The notes: generated by a model not told the origin, from the sequence alone. 64,000 nucleotides of DNA from Ruminococcus sp. AF46-10NS (GCF_003474435.1 NZ_QRNF01000009.1:1-64000), one strand, 5' to 3'; counted from the first letter of the stretch, positions 8,680 through 18,595 are shown. Translations and numbers: made by a program.

Positions 8680-9612
8680 TTATTCAGCAGAAATACCTGC
8701 CAGTTTTACATTTACGTTATAAGTTGCCGGGTCTTCTGCTGCTGCATTATTGACACAATCAGCATCGGTACCTTCCATCCAGATATAAACACGCATTTTT
8801 ACGCCATCATACCCTACGGAAGAAGCAATTTTTTGTGTGCCAGATGAAACTTCATAGTTCTTTCTAACCTTCGTGGCTATCCAGTTTTGACTATTCTGAT
8901 CGGTATAAGTAGTAGCATAAATATATGGATAAGTCACTGCTACTGGTTTTAATTTTCCGTCTGTCTTCGTGCAATCCAGCACATCACCTTCTTTTCCTTT
9001 AGCTGTATTGTATTCTGCCTGCGGGTTTTTCTTATCACTTATGGCAAAAATGTATTCACCCTGTGATGGCTGTTTTTTTCCAACTTTATGTACTACAAAA
9101 CCGACCCGGATCGCAGATGAGATTGGATTCTTCGGATCGCTGTCCTCAAAGCCGATGTCTGCTATGTAAATATCGGTAGGATCGCCGTTTGTTTTCAGAA
9201 AAAGGCTGGTATTGTAATAATCACTGTAATCTCCCTTTCCAAAGAGACTTGCTACCAGATTGGACTGATTCTCGGTTCCATTGGTAAATCCCAGAACTTT
9301 CTGGAAGCCGCCGCTGATCCGGTTGGTGGATACAGGATTCAGTCTTCCGGAAAAGCTGTCCAGAACTGCTGCCGAACCATATGTTCCGCTGTAGGAATTG
9401 CTGATCTGCAGATTGACGCCTGTTCCTGCTGCCATACGGACTTTTGTTGTATGTCGGCTTGTGTTGTATATATACCATGCGTATGTTGCTGAAACCACTG
9501 CGATCAGTGCAATAAGCAACGCAAAAACACCTGTGGTAAGTCTGTTTTTTAGTTTTTTTCTGTTGGAAATATCTGATTTATTTATCTCATCAGAAATAAT
9601 TGGCACCTCCAT
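8680..9612 (-). CDS. SipW/TasA-type secreted surface protein
   Basis: About 310 aa. Residues 27-46 form one hydrophobic segment ending in VVSATYAWY, the pattern of SipW-dependent signal peptides in TasA/camelysin-like fibre proteins. The rest is beta-rich and lacks further membrane segments or catalytic motifs (for example GVKMRVYIWMEGTD near the C-terminus). A structural or matrix role at the cell surface is inferred from that resemblance. No sipW or tasA neighbour is present, and the gene stands alone with its own promoter and terminator. The start is uncertain: the ATG at 9612 has no ribosome site, while a perfect GGAGG lies within the first codons and points at ATT codons (residues 5-6) as alternative starts. 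Confidence 0.65.
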   Translation of the reverse strand: MEVPIISDEINKSDISNRKKLKNRLTTGVFALLIALIAVVSATYAWYIYNTSRHTTKVRMAAGTGVNLQISNSYSGTYGSAAVLDSFSGRLNPVSTNRISGGFQKVLGFTNGTENQSNLVASLFGKGDYSDYYNTSLFLKTNGDPTDIYIADIGFEDSDPKNPISSAIRVGFVVHKVGKKQPSQGEYIFAISDKKNPQAEYNTAKGKEGDVLDCTKTDGKLKPVAVTYPYIYATTYTDQNSQNWIATKVRKNYEVSSGTQKIASSVGYDGVKMRVYIWMEGTDADCVNNAAAEDPATYNVNVKLAGISAE

Positions 9613-9660
9613 TTTCTGTTTATCGTCAGAGTGTACTCTTATTATACACTTTTATACAAT

Positions 9661-9689
9661 ATCATACCATATTCCATTATTTTCATCAA
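9661..9689 (-). promoter_or_regulatory. promoter of the SipW-like gene
   Basis: On the minus strand TTGATG (9684-9689) and TATGAT (9661-9666) with a 17-bp spacer. Confidence 0.65.
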
Positions 9690-9783
9690 TTCATCATTGA
9701 TGCTGTTTTTTTAAGTTTCTATTACAGTTTCCGTCAGTTTTTCACCTTCGGCTGACCGTTAAGACGGTATTTTCAGTGTTCAG

Positions 9784-9817
9784 AAAAGACCGGCGATTTT
9801 TACCTCGCCGGTCTTTT
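9784..9817. terminator. bidirectional terminator after the hydratase
   Basis: AAAAGACCGGCGA and TCGCCGGTCTTTT form a near-perfect stem with T-runs on both strands. It lies 24 bases beyond the stop codon of the aconitase-family gene on the minus strand. Confidence 0.85.
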
Positions 9818-9840
9818 ACTTTTGGAATTTATTTTGTATT

Positions 9841-12099
9841 TTATTTACGGTTGTAGTTGATCAGGCAACCTTTGAGGATGATCTCTCTCTCATCGTCTGT
9901 CAGCTCACCAAGTGTAACGTCGAACTCTTTCAGGGAGTCACCATCTACTGTGTAGCCTTTGATCACGTCTGCCTTTTCCTCAACTGCCTTACGGATTCCA
10001 GGGAAGAACAGGTAATCACCGTTCCTGAACGGAAGGTCTCCAGCCGGGATCAGGAACGGAAGCATACCCCAGTTGATCAGGTTGGAACGATATCTCTTGG
10101 TTGCGTACTCATTGGCAACGTTTGCCCAGCCGCCAAGTACCTTCTGGCAGGATGCAGCCTGCTCTCTTGCGGAACCATCGCCAGGTTTCACTGCAAAGAT
10201 GGTGCTTCCTACACCAAGGTTTGTCTTGTCAACATCCGGGTAGGATTTATGGATGGTTTCCATAACCGGTTTCAGTTCCGGAACTGCCTCAGCCGGGCAC
10301 TGACCTGCCTGAATTGCCTTCTGTGCTGCCTGGATCTCTTTTGCACGGCCTACGTAAGCCGGGTCTTTTCTGGAGAGTGTGAACTCTGCAAGTCCAAGCG
10401 GATTGGAACGGTAGGAGGATGTCTCGCCGGATGGGATCAGCTCGTCAGTTGTGGTAACCGGATCGTGGATCTCGGAAACAACTTTCAGGATCAGGTTGTC
10501 TGCAAGTGCAGCCATCTCCGGCCAGTCCTTGATGTTCGGGCCAAACTGGATCTCAACACTTGGATCTGCTACGCCCTTGCTGTCAAATACACGGTTCTCG
10601 TAGATGGATTTATCGAAGTAATATTTATGCTCGGAATAGCTTCCCTCAAACTCCTCTGCTGATGTAAGGAATCCCTTGTTGGCAGCTGTTGCAGCAATGG
10701 AACGTGCATCCATAAGTGCAACGGAAGAGATCTGGCCGTTCTGGATCTTGGAGCCTTCACGGTTCGGGAAGTTTCTGGTTGTGTGTCGGATACTGAACGC
10801 ATTGTTGGCAGGTGTATCTCCGGCACCAAAGCACGGTCCGCAGAATGCAGTTTTCACAACAGCACCTGTTCCGATCAGCTCTGCAAGAACGCCGTTCTTA
10901 GCCAGCTCCATGTAGATCGGAGTACTTGCCGGGTAAACGCTTAATGTGAAAGCATCGTGGCCGATGTTCTTGCCCTTGAGAATGTCTGCTGCTGCGCAGA
11001 TATTCTCGAATCCGCCGCCTGCACATCCGGCAATGATTCCCTGCTCAACATAAAGCTGTCCGTCAACTACCTTATCTCTTAATGTGAAAGGAATTTTTCC
11101 ATCAAGGCTTACCTGTGCTCTTTTCTCAACATCTGCAAGGATGTCGTCCAGGTTTGCTTTCAGCTCATCGATGGTGTAAGTATTGCTTGGATGGAACGGC
11201 ATTGCGATCATTGGCTTGATCTCACCAAGGTCGATTTCAACGCAGCCGTCATAGTATGCAACACTGCCTGGTTTCAGTTCTTTGTAATCTTCCGGTCTTC
11301 CGTGGATCGCATAGAATTCCTCGATCTTCTCATCTGTCTGCCAAATGGAGGAAAGGCATGTGGTCTCTGTTGTCATAACATCGATTCCGATACGGAAGTC
11401 AGCACTTAAGTTTGCAACGCCTGGTCCAACGAACTCCATAACTTTATTCTTCACATAGCCGTTGGCAAAAACTTCTCCGATGATAGCCAGTGCAACGTCC
11501 TGCGGTCCTACGCCCGGGCGCGGAGTGCCTTTCAGATAGATGGCAACTACTCCTGGCATGTTGATGTCATATGTCTGACAGAGAAGCTGTTTTACAAGCT
11601 CCGGTCCGCCCTCGCCCATAGCCATGGTTCCAAGAGCACCATATCTTGTATGACTGTCAGAACCGAGGATCATTTTTCCGCCGCCTGCAAGCATTTCTCT
11701 TGCAAACTGATGGATAACTGCCTGATGAGGCGGTACGTAAACACCACCATATTTCTTTGCACAGGTGAGACCAAACATGTGGTCATCTTCGTTGATGGTT
11801 CCGCCTACTGCACAGAGAGAGTTATGGCAGTTGGTCAGTACATATGGTACCGGGAATTTCTCAAGTCCTGAAGCTCTTGCTGTCTGGATGATTCCTACAA
11901 ATGTGATATCATGGGAAGTCAGTTTATCGAATTTGATCTGAAGCTTCTCCATGTTATCAGATTTATTGTGAGCCTTGAGAATTGAATATGCGATGGTATT
12001 CTTTGCAGCCTCTTCCTTCGCTACTGGCAGGTTCTCCTGGTTCTCAGGAATGATATCCTGTCCGTTCTGAAGATAAACACCGGTATCGTAAAGTTTCAT
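9841..12099 (-). CDS. aconitase-family hydratase (YbhJ-like)
   Basis: 752 aa, matching the length of the E. coli aconitase paralogue YbhJ rather than the roughly 900-aa AcnA/AcnB. Family motifs are visible: GSDSHTRYG near residue 145, a conserved Cys near 358 ([11 protein letters not shown]) and CGPC near 418-421, together the three cysteines expected to hold a [4Fe-4S] cluster. The swivel domain occupies the C-terminal part ([21 protein letters not shown] is not intact as in classical aconitase but the layout is similar). Reaction type is therefore hydration/dehydration of a hydroxy-acid; whether citrate is the substrate is not decided by sequence. Monocistronic, with a near-consensus promoter and a GGAGG ribosome site. 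Could supply 2-oxoglutarate for the neighbouring glutamate dehydrogenase if it acts as aconitase, but that is speculation. Confidence 0.82.
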   Translation of the reverse strand: MKLYDTGVYLQNGQDIIPENQENLPVAKEEAAKNTIAYSILKAHNKSDNMEKLQIKFDKLTSHDITFVGIIQTARASGLEKFPVPYVLTNCHNSLCAVGGTINEDDHMFGLTCAKKYGGVYVPPHQAVIHQFAREMLAGGGKMILGSDSHTRYGALGTMAMGEGGPELVKQLLCQTYDINMPGVVAIYLKGTPRPGVGPQDVALAIIGEVFANGYVKNKVMEFVGPGVANLSADFRIGIDVMTTETTCLSSIWQTDEKIEEFYAIHGRPEDYKELKPGSVAYYDGCVEIDLGEIKPMIAMPFHPSNTYTIDELKANLDDILADVEKRAQVSLDGKIPFTLRDKVVDGQLYVEQGIIAGCAGGGFENICAAADILKGKNIGHDAFTLSVYPASTPIYMELAKNGVLAELIGTGAVVKTAFCGPCFGAGDTPANNAFSIRHTTRNFPNREGSKIQNGQISSVALMDARSIAATAANKGFLTSAEEFEGSYSEHKYYFDKSIYENRVFDSKGVADPSVEIQFGPNIKDWPEMAALADNLILKVVSEIHDPVTTTDELIPSGETSSYRSNPLGLAEFTLSRKDPAYVGRAKEIQAAQKAIQAGQCPAEAVPELKPVMETIHKSYPDVDKTNLGVGSTIFAVKPGDGSAREQAASCQKVLGGWANVANEYATKRYRSNLINWGMLPFLIPAGDLPFRNGDYLFFPGIRKAVEEKADVIKGYTVDGDSLKEFDVTLGELTDDEREIILKGCLINYNRK

Positions 12100-12146
12100 T
12101 TCGGTTCCTCCAATCTGTAATGATTCTTTTTTTCATAATTTCGTTT

Positions 12147-12175
12147 ATTATAGAGGATTTTTACACATTAGTCAA
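12147..12175 (-). promoter_or_regulatory. promoter of the hydratase gene
   Basis: On the minus strand TTGACT (12170-12175), 17 bp, TATAAT (12147-12152). Nearly ideal, suggesting strong constitutive expression. Confidence 0.88.
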
Positions 12176-12251
12176 TAAAAGTGAGGTGGGCTGATGCATT
12201 GTTTCCTGTACAAAATGGCTGATGTTCTTATAAAGTCCGGATTTTTACAAC

Positions 12252-12280
12252 TTTACTTTCCATGTCTCTGACGGTATACT
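12252..12280 (+). promoter_or_regulatory. promoter of the 88-aa orphan gene
   Basis: TTTACT (12252-12257), 17 bp, TATACT (12275-12280). The same two hexamers with the same spacing precede gdhA at 13659-13687. Confidence 0.7.
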
Positions 12281-12326
12281 ATAGCCATTCGATAACTTTT
12301 ACGGCAATACAGAAAGGAAATTTTAT

Positions 12327-12593
12327 ATGTTTCGTTTATGGGGAAAAATATGGAAGGATAATCATATGCTTCAAGATACGGTAGTCTGTGATGACAGTGA
12401 TGATACAAGAACTCATAAGATTTTTCATGGGCTTGAGGAGATCTGTTATGAGATGGATCTTGGAAATCCGATCTGGCTGGATTCTACTGTAAAAGATTTT
12501 AAGAAGCATGATAAGGCACGTTTTTATCAGGATAATTTTATTGAGCAGGTCGATTTTGATTATCTGGAGATCCAGGTGATCGAGGAAGATTAG
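12327..12593 (+). CDS. conserved 88-aa protein of unknown function
   Basis: A small acidic protein beginning MFRLWGKIWKDNHML and ending in DYLEIQVIEED. It has a ribosome site (AGAAAGGAAA), its own promoter and a strong terminator directly after, so it is a genuine single-gene unit. The central part (TRTHKIFHGLEEICYEMDL, then IWLDSTVKDFKKHDKARF) looks like a compact mixed alpha/beta fold. There are no cysteine pairs, membrane segments or signal peptide. I believe similar proteins occur across Lachnospiraceae, but no function is known to me. Confidence 0.8.
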   Translation: MFRLWGKIWKDNHMLQDTVVCDDSDDTRTHKIFHGLEEICYEMDLGNPIWLDSTVKDFKKHDKARFYQDNFIEQVDFDYLEIQVIEED

Positions 12594-12617
12594 AATATCA
12601 AAATACCGGAAATTGAC

Positions 12618-12662
12618 GGGGAGAGCTGATACATTTATACAGTATCAGCTCTCCCTGTTTTT
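12618..12662 (+). terminator. terminator between the 88-aa gene and rpiR
   Basis: GGAGAGCTGATAC and GTATCAGCTCTCC form a 13-bp perfect stem followed by TGTTTTTAT on the plus strand. It may also slow transcription from the convergent rpiR-type gene, whose stop is at 12667. Confidence 0.9.
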
Positions 12663-12666
12663 ATAC

Positions 12667-13530
12667 TCAGAAGTTCCCGATCTGGGAAGTATATTCATCG
12701 ATACGTTCCAGCAGCTCCTGGTTGGAATAATTCGTTTCCCTGCATGTATATGCACACAGCATCTCTGCTGCGAACATTCCTGCTACATAGGAATTATAGA
12801 ATTCACTGCTGTCGCCTCTGGCAGTCAGCACTACGTCAGCAAACTTGGCTGCCTCGCAGGTAGGTTTATCCGTCAGAAGGATGATGGAAGCTCCCTGTTT
12901 ATGTACCATCTCCGCAGTGAGATACATCAGTCTTGAATATCTGGAATAGGTGATAAAAACTGCTGCGTCTCCTTTTTTCAGGTCGCTTGCGAAATCGAAC
13001 ATGTTCTGCCCGTGGCTTCCGTAGTTGTACACATGGGGAAGTGTCTGTCTGAGGATCGTATTCAGAAATTCTCCCACACATGTAGATCCCCTTGAGGAAA
13101 AAATATATTTCACATCACTGTTAATAAGAATACTGCTCGCCTTGCGGTACTGTTCTTCTGTGTTGCTTACAATGGTACTCTGAATATTACTCAGAGTATA
13201 TGCGCATACCGTATCCTGTACAGTCGCCTTGTGCTCTTTTTTCTTAATTGCCTCAATTCGCTCTGCCGGAATGAGGATCCCTGTGTCCACGTCTCTGGAC
13301 TGCTCTGCATAGGTTTCCCGCAGAAAGCTCTGAAAATCCGGATATCCGGTAAAACCAAGAGTCTTGGTAAGCCGGATCACAGAGGAATAACTCACATTCA
13401 GCGCCCCTGCCAGCTCTGTTGATGTCATAAAACAGCATTTCTGCAGATTCTCAAGAACATAGTCTGCAACTTCTTTTTCCTTTGGTGTCAGCTGCGCTGA
13501 AATGATCAGCTTCTGTAACTGATTCTCCAT
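12667..13530 (-). CDS. MurR/RpiR-family transcription regulator
   Basis: 287 aa. An N-terminal helix-turn-helix of the RpiR type covers about residues 1-77 (STELAGALNVSYSSVIRLTK), and a SIS sugar-isomerase-like ligand domain covers about 120-250 (YIFSSRGSTCVGEF, VFITYSRYSRL). Family members sense phosphosugars or related metabolites and control catabolic genes. No sugar gene is adjacent; the gene is divergent from gdhA, so that gene and itself are the obvious candidate targets. An imperfect inverted repeat at 13591-13608 lies in the shared upstream region. Family certain, target inferred. Confidence 0.88.
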   Translation of the reverse strand: MENQLQKLIISAQLTPKEKEVADYVLENLQKCCFMTSTELAGALNVSYSSVIRLTKTLGFTGYPDFQSFLRETYAEQSRDVDTGILIPAERIEAIKKKEHKATVQDTVCAYTLSNIQSTIVSNTEEQYRKASSILINSDVKYIFSSRGSTCVGEFLNTILRQTLPHVYNYGSHGQNMFDFASDLKKGDAAVFITYSRYSRLMYLTAEMVHKQGASIILLTDKPTCEAAKFADVVLTARGDSSEFYNSYVAGMFAAEMLCAYTCRETNYSNQELLERIDEYTSQIGNF

Positions 13531-13590
13531 GAAATACCCTCCTGATCTTCCTGATTTTATATCTGGTGATCTTATACACTGTTTTTATTT

Positions 13591-13608
13591 TAACATACGG
13601 TTATGTAA
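13591..13608. promoter_or_regulatory. possible operator in the rpiR-gdhA intergenic region
   Basis: TAACATA-CGGT-TATGTAA is an imperfect inverted repeat (6 of 7 paired) roughly 60 bases upstream of the RpiR-type gene and 50 bases upstream of the gdhA -35 element. Suitable as a regulator site, but unproven. Confidence 0.3.
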
Positions 13609-13658
13609 AAACGCCTAAAAGATATAATATTTTGTGTATGTTTTTATGAATATAATTA

Positions 13659-13687
13659 TTTACTATTCATACCTGTTGTGCTATACT
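13659..13687 (+). promoter_or_regulatory. promoter of gdhA
   Basis: TTTACT (13659-13664), 17 bp, TATACT (13682-13687). Confidence 0.75.
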
Positions 13688-13758
13688 CAGTTCATCAGAT
13701 GAACAATATTATTCTTAATAATTAAGAAAAAATATTTATTTTCAAAGGAGTGGTAACA

Positions 13759-15026
13759 ATGGCAGAAAAAAAGTATAATCCATATGACAATATGCTCTCT
13801 GTCCTGAAACAGTCTGCAGAGGCACTGGGTCTCAGTTATGAAGATTACGCAACACTTTGCTACCCGGAACGTGAGCTTAAGGTTCTATCCCGATCCGTAT
13901 GGACGATGGCTCCATCAAGGTATTTGAAGGATATCGTGTTCAGCATTCCAGTGCACGTGGACCGTGCAAGGGTGGTATCCGTTTCCATCAGAATTCCGAC
14001 ATGGACGAGGTTAAGGCTCTTGCTGCATGGATGTCCTTTAAATGTGCTGTTGTAAATATTCCTTACGGCGGTGCCAAAGGAGGCATCAAGGTCGATCCTT
14101 CCAAGCTTTCCAGAGCTGAGCTGATCCGTCTGACCCGTCGTTATACAACCCGTATCCTTCCTATCATCGGCCCGGATAAAGATATCCCTGCTCCGGATGT
14201 TAATACAAACGGTGAGGTTATGGCATGGATCATGGATACTTACAGTATGTTCACAGGCCATACAGTTCCAGGTGTTGTTACCGGTAAACCGATCGAGATC
14301 GGCGGTTCTGTCGGCCGTGTAGAGGCTACCGGACGCGGAGTTACCATCATTGCTTATCAGTGCATGGAAAAGAATAATATCGATCCTGCCAATGTAGCTA
14401 TCGCTGTTCAGGGTATGGGAAATGTCGGCGGAACTGCTGCTGAGATTTTTTATAAGAATGGTCAGAAGGTTGTTGCTGTCAGTGATTACACAGGCGGACT
14501 TTACTGCGAGGACGGACTTGATATTCCGGCTATCCGCAAGTTTATTTCTGAAGGAAATACTCTCGATAAATATGAGCAGGACGGCGTTCAGCACGTTACA
14601 AATGACGGTCTTATCACCTGCAAATGTGATGTCCTGATCCCGGCTGCCCTTGAGAATCAGATCACAGAAGATAACGCCGGACGCATCCAGGCGAAACTGA
14701 TCATCGAGGCTGCCAACGGACCGACTTCTGTTGAAGCTGACGATATCCTGAATTCCAGAGGAATCATCGTATGCCCGGATATCCTTTCCAACGCAGGCGG
14801 TGTTGTTGTTTCTTATTTTGAGTGGGTTCAGAACATCCAGAATCTTACATGGGATCTTGATGAAGTGAACAAGATGCTTCAGAAGATCATGCTTACTGCA
14901 TTTAATGAAGTTTACGCATTAAGTCAGGAGAAAAATGTTACTCTTCGTATGGCAGCTTACATGGTTGCAATCAAGAGGATCACCACAGCCGGTAAGCTTC
15001 GTGGCGGCCCGATCTCCATGGGTTGA
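13759..15026 (+). CDS. gdhA: glutamate dehydrogenase (frame broken near the N-terminus)
   Basis: Catalyses the reversible amination of 2-oxoglutarate to glutamate in the cytosol. About 422 aa when joined. Motifs: GPCKGGIRFH, PYGGAKGGIKVDPSKLS with the catalytic lysine, and the dinucleotide-binding GMGNVGG. The start at 13759 follows AAAGGAG with eight bases. The reading frame shifts at about 13883: after PERELKV the first frame gives nonsense, while the other frame continues with MDDGSIKVFEGYRVQHSS. Adding one T (GTTTCT for GTTCT) restores the expected VSIPIRMDDGS. The break is most likely a sequencing error. Followed by a strong terminator; the neighbouring divergent RpiR-type regulator may control it. 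Confidence 0.92.
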
Positions 15027-15072
15027 TGCTGTATAACTGATAAATTCCTTATCTTACACAATTATATACACC

Positions 15073-15123
15073 AAAAACTCTCCGGTTGATTACAGAAAAT
15101 CGTATCTGCCGGAGAGTTTTTAT
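15073..15123. terminator. bidirectional terminator after gdhA
   Basis: AAAAACTCTCCGG and CCGGAGAGTTTTT form a 13-bp stem with T-runs on both strands. Confidence 0.88.
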
Positions 15124-15200
15124 AAGTATATATTCATTAATCTATAGCATTTCTGCAAATCGCTGCAGAGAATTTATTTATCCGGAACCTGAATTGCTGC

Positions 15201-15232
15201 CACAGATATTTGTACGTATATCTGTGTTTTTT
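15201..15232 (+). terminator. second hairpin-T6 downstream of gdhA
   Basis: CACAGATAT pairs with ATATCTGTG and six T follow on the plus strand. It separates gdhA from the convergent membrane-protein gene. Confidence 0.65.
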
Positions 15233-15253
15233 CAGATATCCTGAAATCTATGA

Positions 15254-15853
15254 TCACTCCGCATTCATAAACTCTCTTATGATCTCCTTCATGATCTCTT
15301 CCTCCTCAGGTGAAAGCATCTTGCTGAAGTGGCTTCCTGTTGCCGCTGTCTGACGGATGCTTCTGGTGATCTTATCTACGATCTCCTCCTGCAAAACAGG
15401 ATCGTTTTTCTGCGGAACAGGGACTTCTTCCACCCAGGTGCGAACCTGCTCCACATAGTCAGCCAGTGATGTCATCACCAGCTCCTCTTTATAAGAAAAA
15501 TCCAGTGCCTGTCTCAAAAGCAGGAGAACTGCAGGCACAGCTGCCCCTATATAAAGATACAGCATGGGCAGTCCTTCTGCATGTCCGAGTCTATTGTTCA
15601 AAAAAACAGACAGAACCAGAAGGAAAGTGCTGAGCAGGGACGGATACCACACGAAACGGTTCATTCTGTGAAGAAGCCTGTCTCTTGATTTCCACATGTT
15701 CAGCCATTTTTCTTTCAGGTTCTGTAATCTCTGTGTATTTCGGATCATTCTTCTGTAGGTAAGGTTCGTTGCCAGCATCCCAAGTCCGCCGATGCATCCC
15801 AAAGATGTCATAACGTAAAGTGGGATATCCAACCGCATGATCGTTTCCAGCAT
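15254..15853 (-). CDS. membrane protein of unknown function
   Basis: 199 aa from the ATG at 15853, chosen over the upstream 15874 because GGGAGGG lies just before it. Three hydrophobic segments are visible: one near the N-terminus (LYVMTSLGCIGGLGMLATNL), one near residue 70 (YPSLLSTFLLVLSVFL) and one near 95 (YLYIGAAVPAVLLLL). A charged helical cytoplasmic tail of about 80 residues follows, ending in SPEEEEIMKEIIREFMNAE. It resembles no enzyme or transporter I recognise. It stands alone between gdhA and the cell-wall genes. Confidence 0.7.
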   Translation of the reverse strand: MLETIMRLDIPLYVMTSLGCIGGLGMLATNLTYRRMIRNTQRLQNLKEKWLNMWKSRDRLLHRMNRFVWYPSLLSTFLLVLSVFLNNRLGHAEGLPMLYLYIGAAVPAVLLLLRQALDFSYKEELVMTSLADYVEQVRTWVEEVPVPQKNDPVLQEEIVDKITRSIRQTAATGSHFSKMLSPEEEEIMKEIIREFMNAE

Positions 15854-16041
15854 AATACCCTCCCGTTTCCACACACTGCTCCATAATGCCTGAGTGTCAT
15901 TCCGTTTGTTCTATGCCGTTTCAGGCATACACTCCATGACTGCTCATTCACATTGCTCATTGTTTAGGAATATTATACTTCTATATCGCTTATCTGGAAA
16001 CAATTTTCGTTCGTCAAATCCTCGCCCTGTTCCCTGTCTTT

Positions 16042-17427
16042 TTACATTTCCTGCAGTGCTTTGACTACATTTTCAAATTTCATGAAATGAGATGCTTTTA
16101 CAAGGATGGTGTCTCCCTGTTTTACATAAGTGTTTAAGTTAGAAAGAAGGCTTTCCAGATCTTTCTCCCGGATCACGGTTAAGTCCGGATTGGTCTGGCT
16201 GGCTTTTTCTGCGATGTGGGCTGCGAGCGGACCTACACAGATGCAGACATCGATCTTACAGTGTCCGGCATGAACGCCTACGCCTTCATGAAGTGCAACT
16301 TCATCTGTTCCAAGTTCTCCCATGTCTCCCAGGATGGCTACTCTTCTGCCAAGTCCGTCCTGGAGAACATCAAGAGATGCTTTCATGGACATCGGGTTTG
16401 CATTGTAGCAGTCATCTACGATCATAAATTTCTCTGTCTCGATCATGTTGAAACGGCCACTTACAGGCTCCAGGCTTTCGATTCCCTGTTTGATTTCCTG
16501 GGCTGTAAGGCCATAAAGCCTGCCAATGGCTGCTGCTGCCAGTGCATTGAATACCATATGACGGCCAGGCATTGGAATGTTTACGTGAAAACGCTCTTCT
16601 CCGCCTTCTGCCAGCTCACCTCTGATACAGATATCACAGCTCATCCCTTTCAGGCCACGGCTTTCCACGTTTTCGCAGGTAACAGCACAGTTGTCTCCTG
16701 TTCCGAAAAATACCGGTCTGATTCCGTTGTATTCTTTTACAGTGGAGAGCTTATCGTCATCACCGTTAAGTACGATATTCTTTTTCACATACCGGAAAAT
16801 CTCTGTCTTGGCCTTGAGAACACCGTCTCTGTCTCCCAGATTCTCCAGATGACAGGTTCCGATGTTTGTGATCACGCAGGTATCCGGCTTTGCGATTTTT
16901 GCAAGGCGGGTCATCTCACCGAAATCACTGATTCCCATTTCCAGGACTGCGATCTCATCCTCATCGCGAAGACGGAACACAGTCAGCGGAAGCCCAAGCT
17001 CATTGTTAAAATTACCCTGGGTTTTGAGAGTGCGGTATTTCTCTTTCAGTACAGAAGCGATCACTTCTTTTGTGCTGGTTTTTCCAACGCTTCCTGTGAT
17101 TCCCACTACCGGGATGTTCAGCTGCTCCAGATAAAATTCTGCAATGTCTTTTACTGCCTGAAGGGAAGATTCCACCTGAATATACGGATGATCCGCTCCC
17201 TCAAGGACACGCTCGGATAACGTTGCAAGTGCACCTGCTTCCATTACCTGCGGAATAAAACGGTGAGCATCCACACGCTCTCCAACAACCGGCACAAAAA
17301 GACCGCCTTTTTCCACCTTGCGGCTGTCTGTTGTGATCGCTGTTACTTCTTCCTGAAGCTTCTCCTGTGGTCCGTGGTAAGTACCGCCGCAGACTTTGGT
17401 GATATTCTCTAATGTAAGATTTTTCAT
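16042..17427 (-). CDS. murF: UDP-MurNAc-tripeptide:D-Ala-D-Ala ligase
   Basis: Adds the D-Ala-D-Ala dipeptide to the UDP-MurNAc-tripeptide, the last cytosolic step of the peptidoglycan precursor, using ATP. 461 aa. The Mur-ligase P-loop GITGSVGKTSTKE is near residue 110; central motifs NFNNELGLP and EMGISDFGEM and the C-terminal YNANPMSMKASLD are present. The start at 17427 (MKNLTLENIT) has AAAGGA eight bases upstream; the longer frame to 17484 has none. It lies 60 bases after ddl, the gene making its substrate, and the pair is clearly one transcription unit with the L,D-transpeptidase gene upstream. Confidence 0.95.
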   Translation of the reverse strand: MKNLTLENITKVCGGTYHGPQEKLQEEVTAITTDSRKVEKGGLFVPVVGERVDAHRFIPQVMEAGALATLSERVLEGADHPYIQVESSLQAVKDIAEFYLEQLNIPVVGITGSVGKTSTKEVIASVLKEKYRTLKTQGNFNNELGLPLTVFRLRDEDEIAVLEMGISDFGEMTRLAKIAKPDTCVITNIGTCHLENLGDRDGVLKAKTEIFRYVKKNIVLNGDDDKLSTVKEYNGIRPVFFGTGDNCAVTCENVESRGLKGMSCDICIRGELAEGGEERFHVNIPMPGRHMVFNALAAAAIGRLYGLTAQEIKQGIESLEPVSGRFNMIETEKFMIVDDCYNANPMSMKASLDVLQDGLGRRVAILGDMGELGTDEVALHEGVGVHAGHCKIDVCICVGPLAAHIAEKASQTNPDLTVIREKDLESLLSNLNTYVKQGDTILVKASHFMKFENVVKALQEM

Positions 17428-17487
17428 AGATAAAATCCTTTCTTTTTTCTGAAATGATATCAGTCTGTGGAAGGAGTCTGTCATTCC

Positions 17488-18528
17488 TTATTTATTATAT
17501 TTCTTAAGTGAAATACGGATCAGTTCTTCGCAGAGATCCGGATAGTCGATTCCCAGGACTTTTGCTTCCTGCGGGATCAGGCTGGTTGGTGTCATTCCCG
17601 GAAGTGTGTTAGCCTCCAGGCAGTACATGTCGCCGTTCTCCTTCATCATGAAGTCAAAACGTGCATAGCCCTCAATGCAGAGAGCTTTTGCGCCAGCTTC
17701 TGCATAGTGCTGCATCTTCTCGGTAAGTTCCGGTGAGATCTCAGCAGGACAGGTCTCTACTGTAGAGCCCGCCTGATATTTATTCTTGTAGTCATAAAAG
17801 CCCTGCTTCGGTGCGATCTCGATGATCGGATAAGCCTTGCCATCTACAACTGCAACAGAAAACTCACGGCCCTTGATATATTCCTCGACAACCACTTCAT
17901 CCTCATAGGAATATGCACCGTCAATGGCATCCTCATATTCTTTCTGGTCGTTTACGATATAAACACCTACGCTGGAACCACCGCAGCATGTTTTTACAAC
18001 AACAGGAAATTCCATTCCGAGATCATGGATATCCCTTGTGCAATTCTCTTTCAGCATGGAAACCCCCTTCGGTGTAGGTACCTCATCCATAAGGAAAATC
18101 TTCTTGGTGAGGCCTTTATCCATTGCAAGGGCACTGCTTAAATAGCCGGTTCCTGTGTAGCGGATTCCAAGAAGGTCGAAAGTTGCCTGAACTTTTCCGT
18201 CTTCTCCGTTGGAACCGTGAAGTCCCATAAATACAATGTCAGCTGCCTGGCAGAGCTCCAGTACATTCGGCCCGAAAAAGCTTCTTCTTGTACGTTTGAT
18301 GTTCTCGATATCATCGTCAAAGCTTCTCATATATTCTGCCGCAGAATCTACTTCATAATCTTTATCTCCGAACGGCTCATCCCAGTCTACAGGCTCCAGT
18401 CCGCAGAAAATATCTACCAGGATCGCATTGTGGCCTTTCTGGCGAAGTGCTTTGCAGACACCGGTTCCTGTTACGATGGAGATTTCTCTCTCTGTACTGG
18501 TTCCGCCTGCCAATACAACGATATTCAT
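17488..18528 (-). CDS. ddl: D-alanine--D-alanine ligase
   Basis: Joins two D-alanines with ATP to make the dipeptide used by MurF. 346 aa from the ATG at 18528 (MNIVVLAGGTSTEREIS), preceded by AAGGGAG; the open frame continues upstream to 18603 without a good ribosome site. ATP-grasp features are visible: GLHGSNGEDGKVQ, VVKTCCGGSSVGV, EEYIKGREFSVAV and LEANTLPGMTPTSL. The sequence near the active site reads as an ordinary Ddl rather than a D-Ala-D-Lac enzyme of vancomycin resistance, although this was judged by eye only. Sits between the transpeptidase gene and murF. Confidence 0.93.
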   Translation of the reverse strand: MNIVVLAGGTSTEREISIVTGTGVCKALRQKGHNAILVDIFCGLEPVDWDEPFGDKDYEVDSAAEYMRSFDDDIENIKRTRRSFFGPNVLELCQAADIVFMGLHGSNGEDGKVQATFDLLGIRYTGTGYLSSALAMDKGLTKKIFLMDEVPTPKGVSMLKENCTRDIHDLGMEFPVVVKTCCGGSSVGVYIVNDQKEYEDAIDGAYSYEDEVVVEEYIKGREFSVAVVDGKAYPIIEIAPKQGFYDYKNKYQAGSTVETCPAEISPELTEKMQHYAEAGAKALCIEGYARFDFMMKENGDMYCLEANTLPGMTPTSLIPQEAKVLGIDYPDLCEELIRISLKKYNK

Positions 18529-18595
18529 ACTTTCATCTCCCTTGATAATTTTGTGTTTTCTTTCTTCGTATTCTTTTAATATTTCTTTTAATCTC

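Noticed and set aside
13860..14594. 244-codon frame antisense to gdhA
   Set aside because: It is the mirror of a strongly conserved coding region and has no homology that I recognise or ribosome site.
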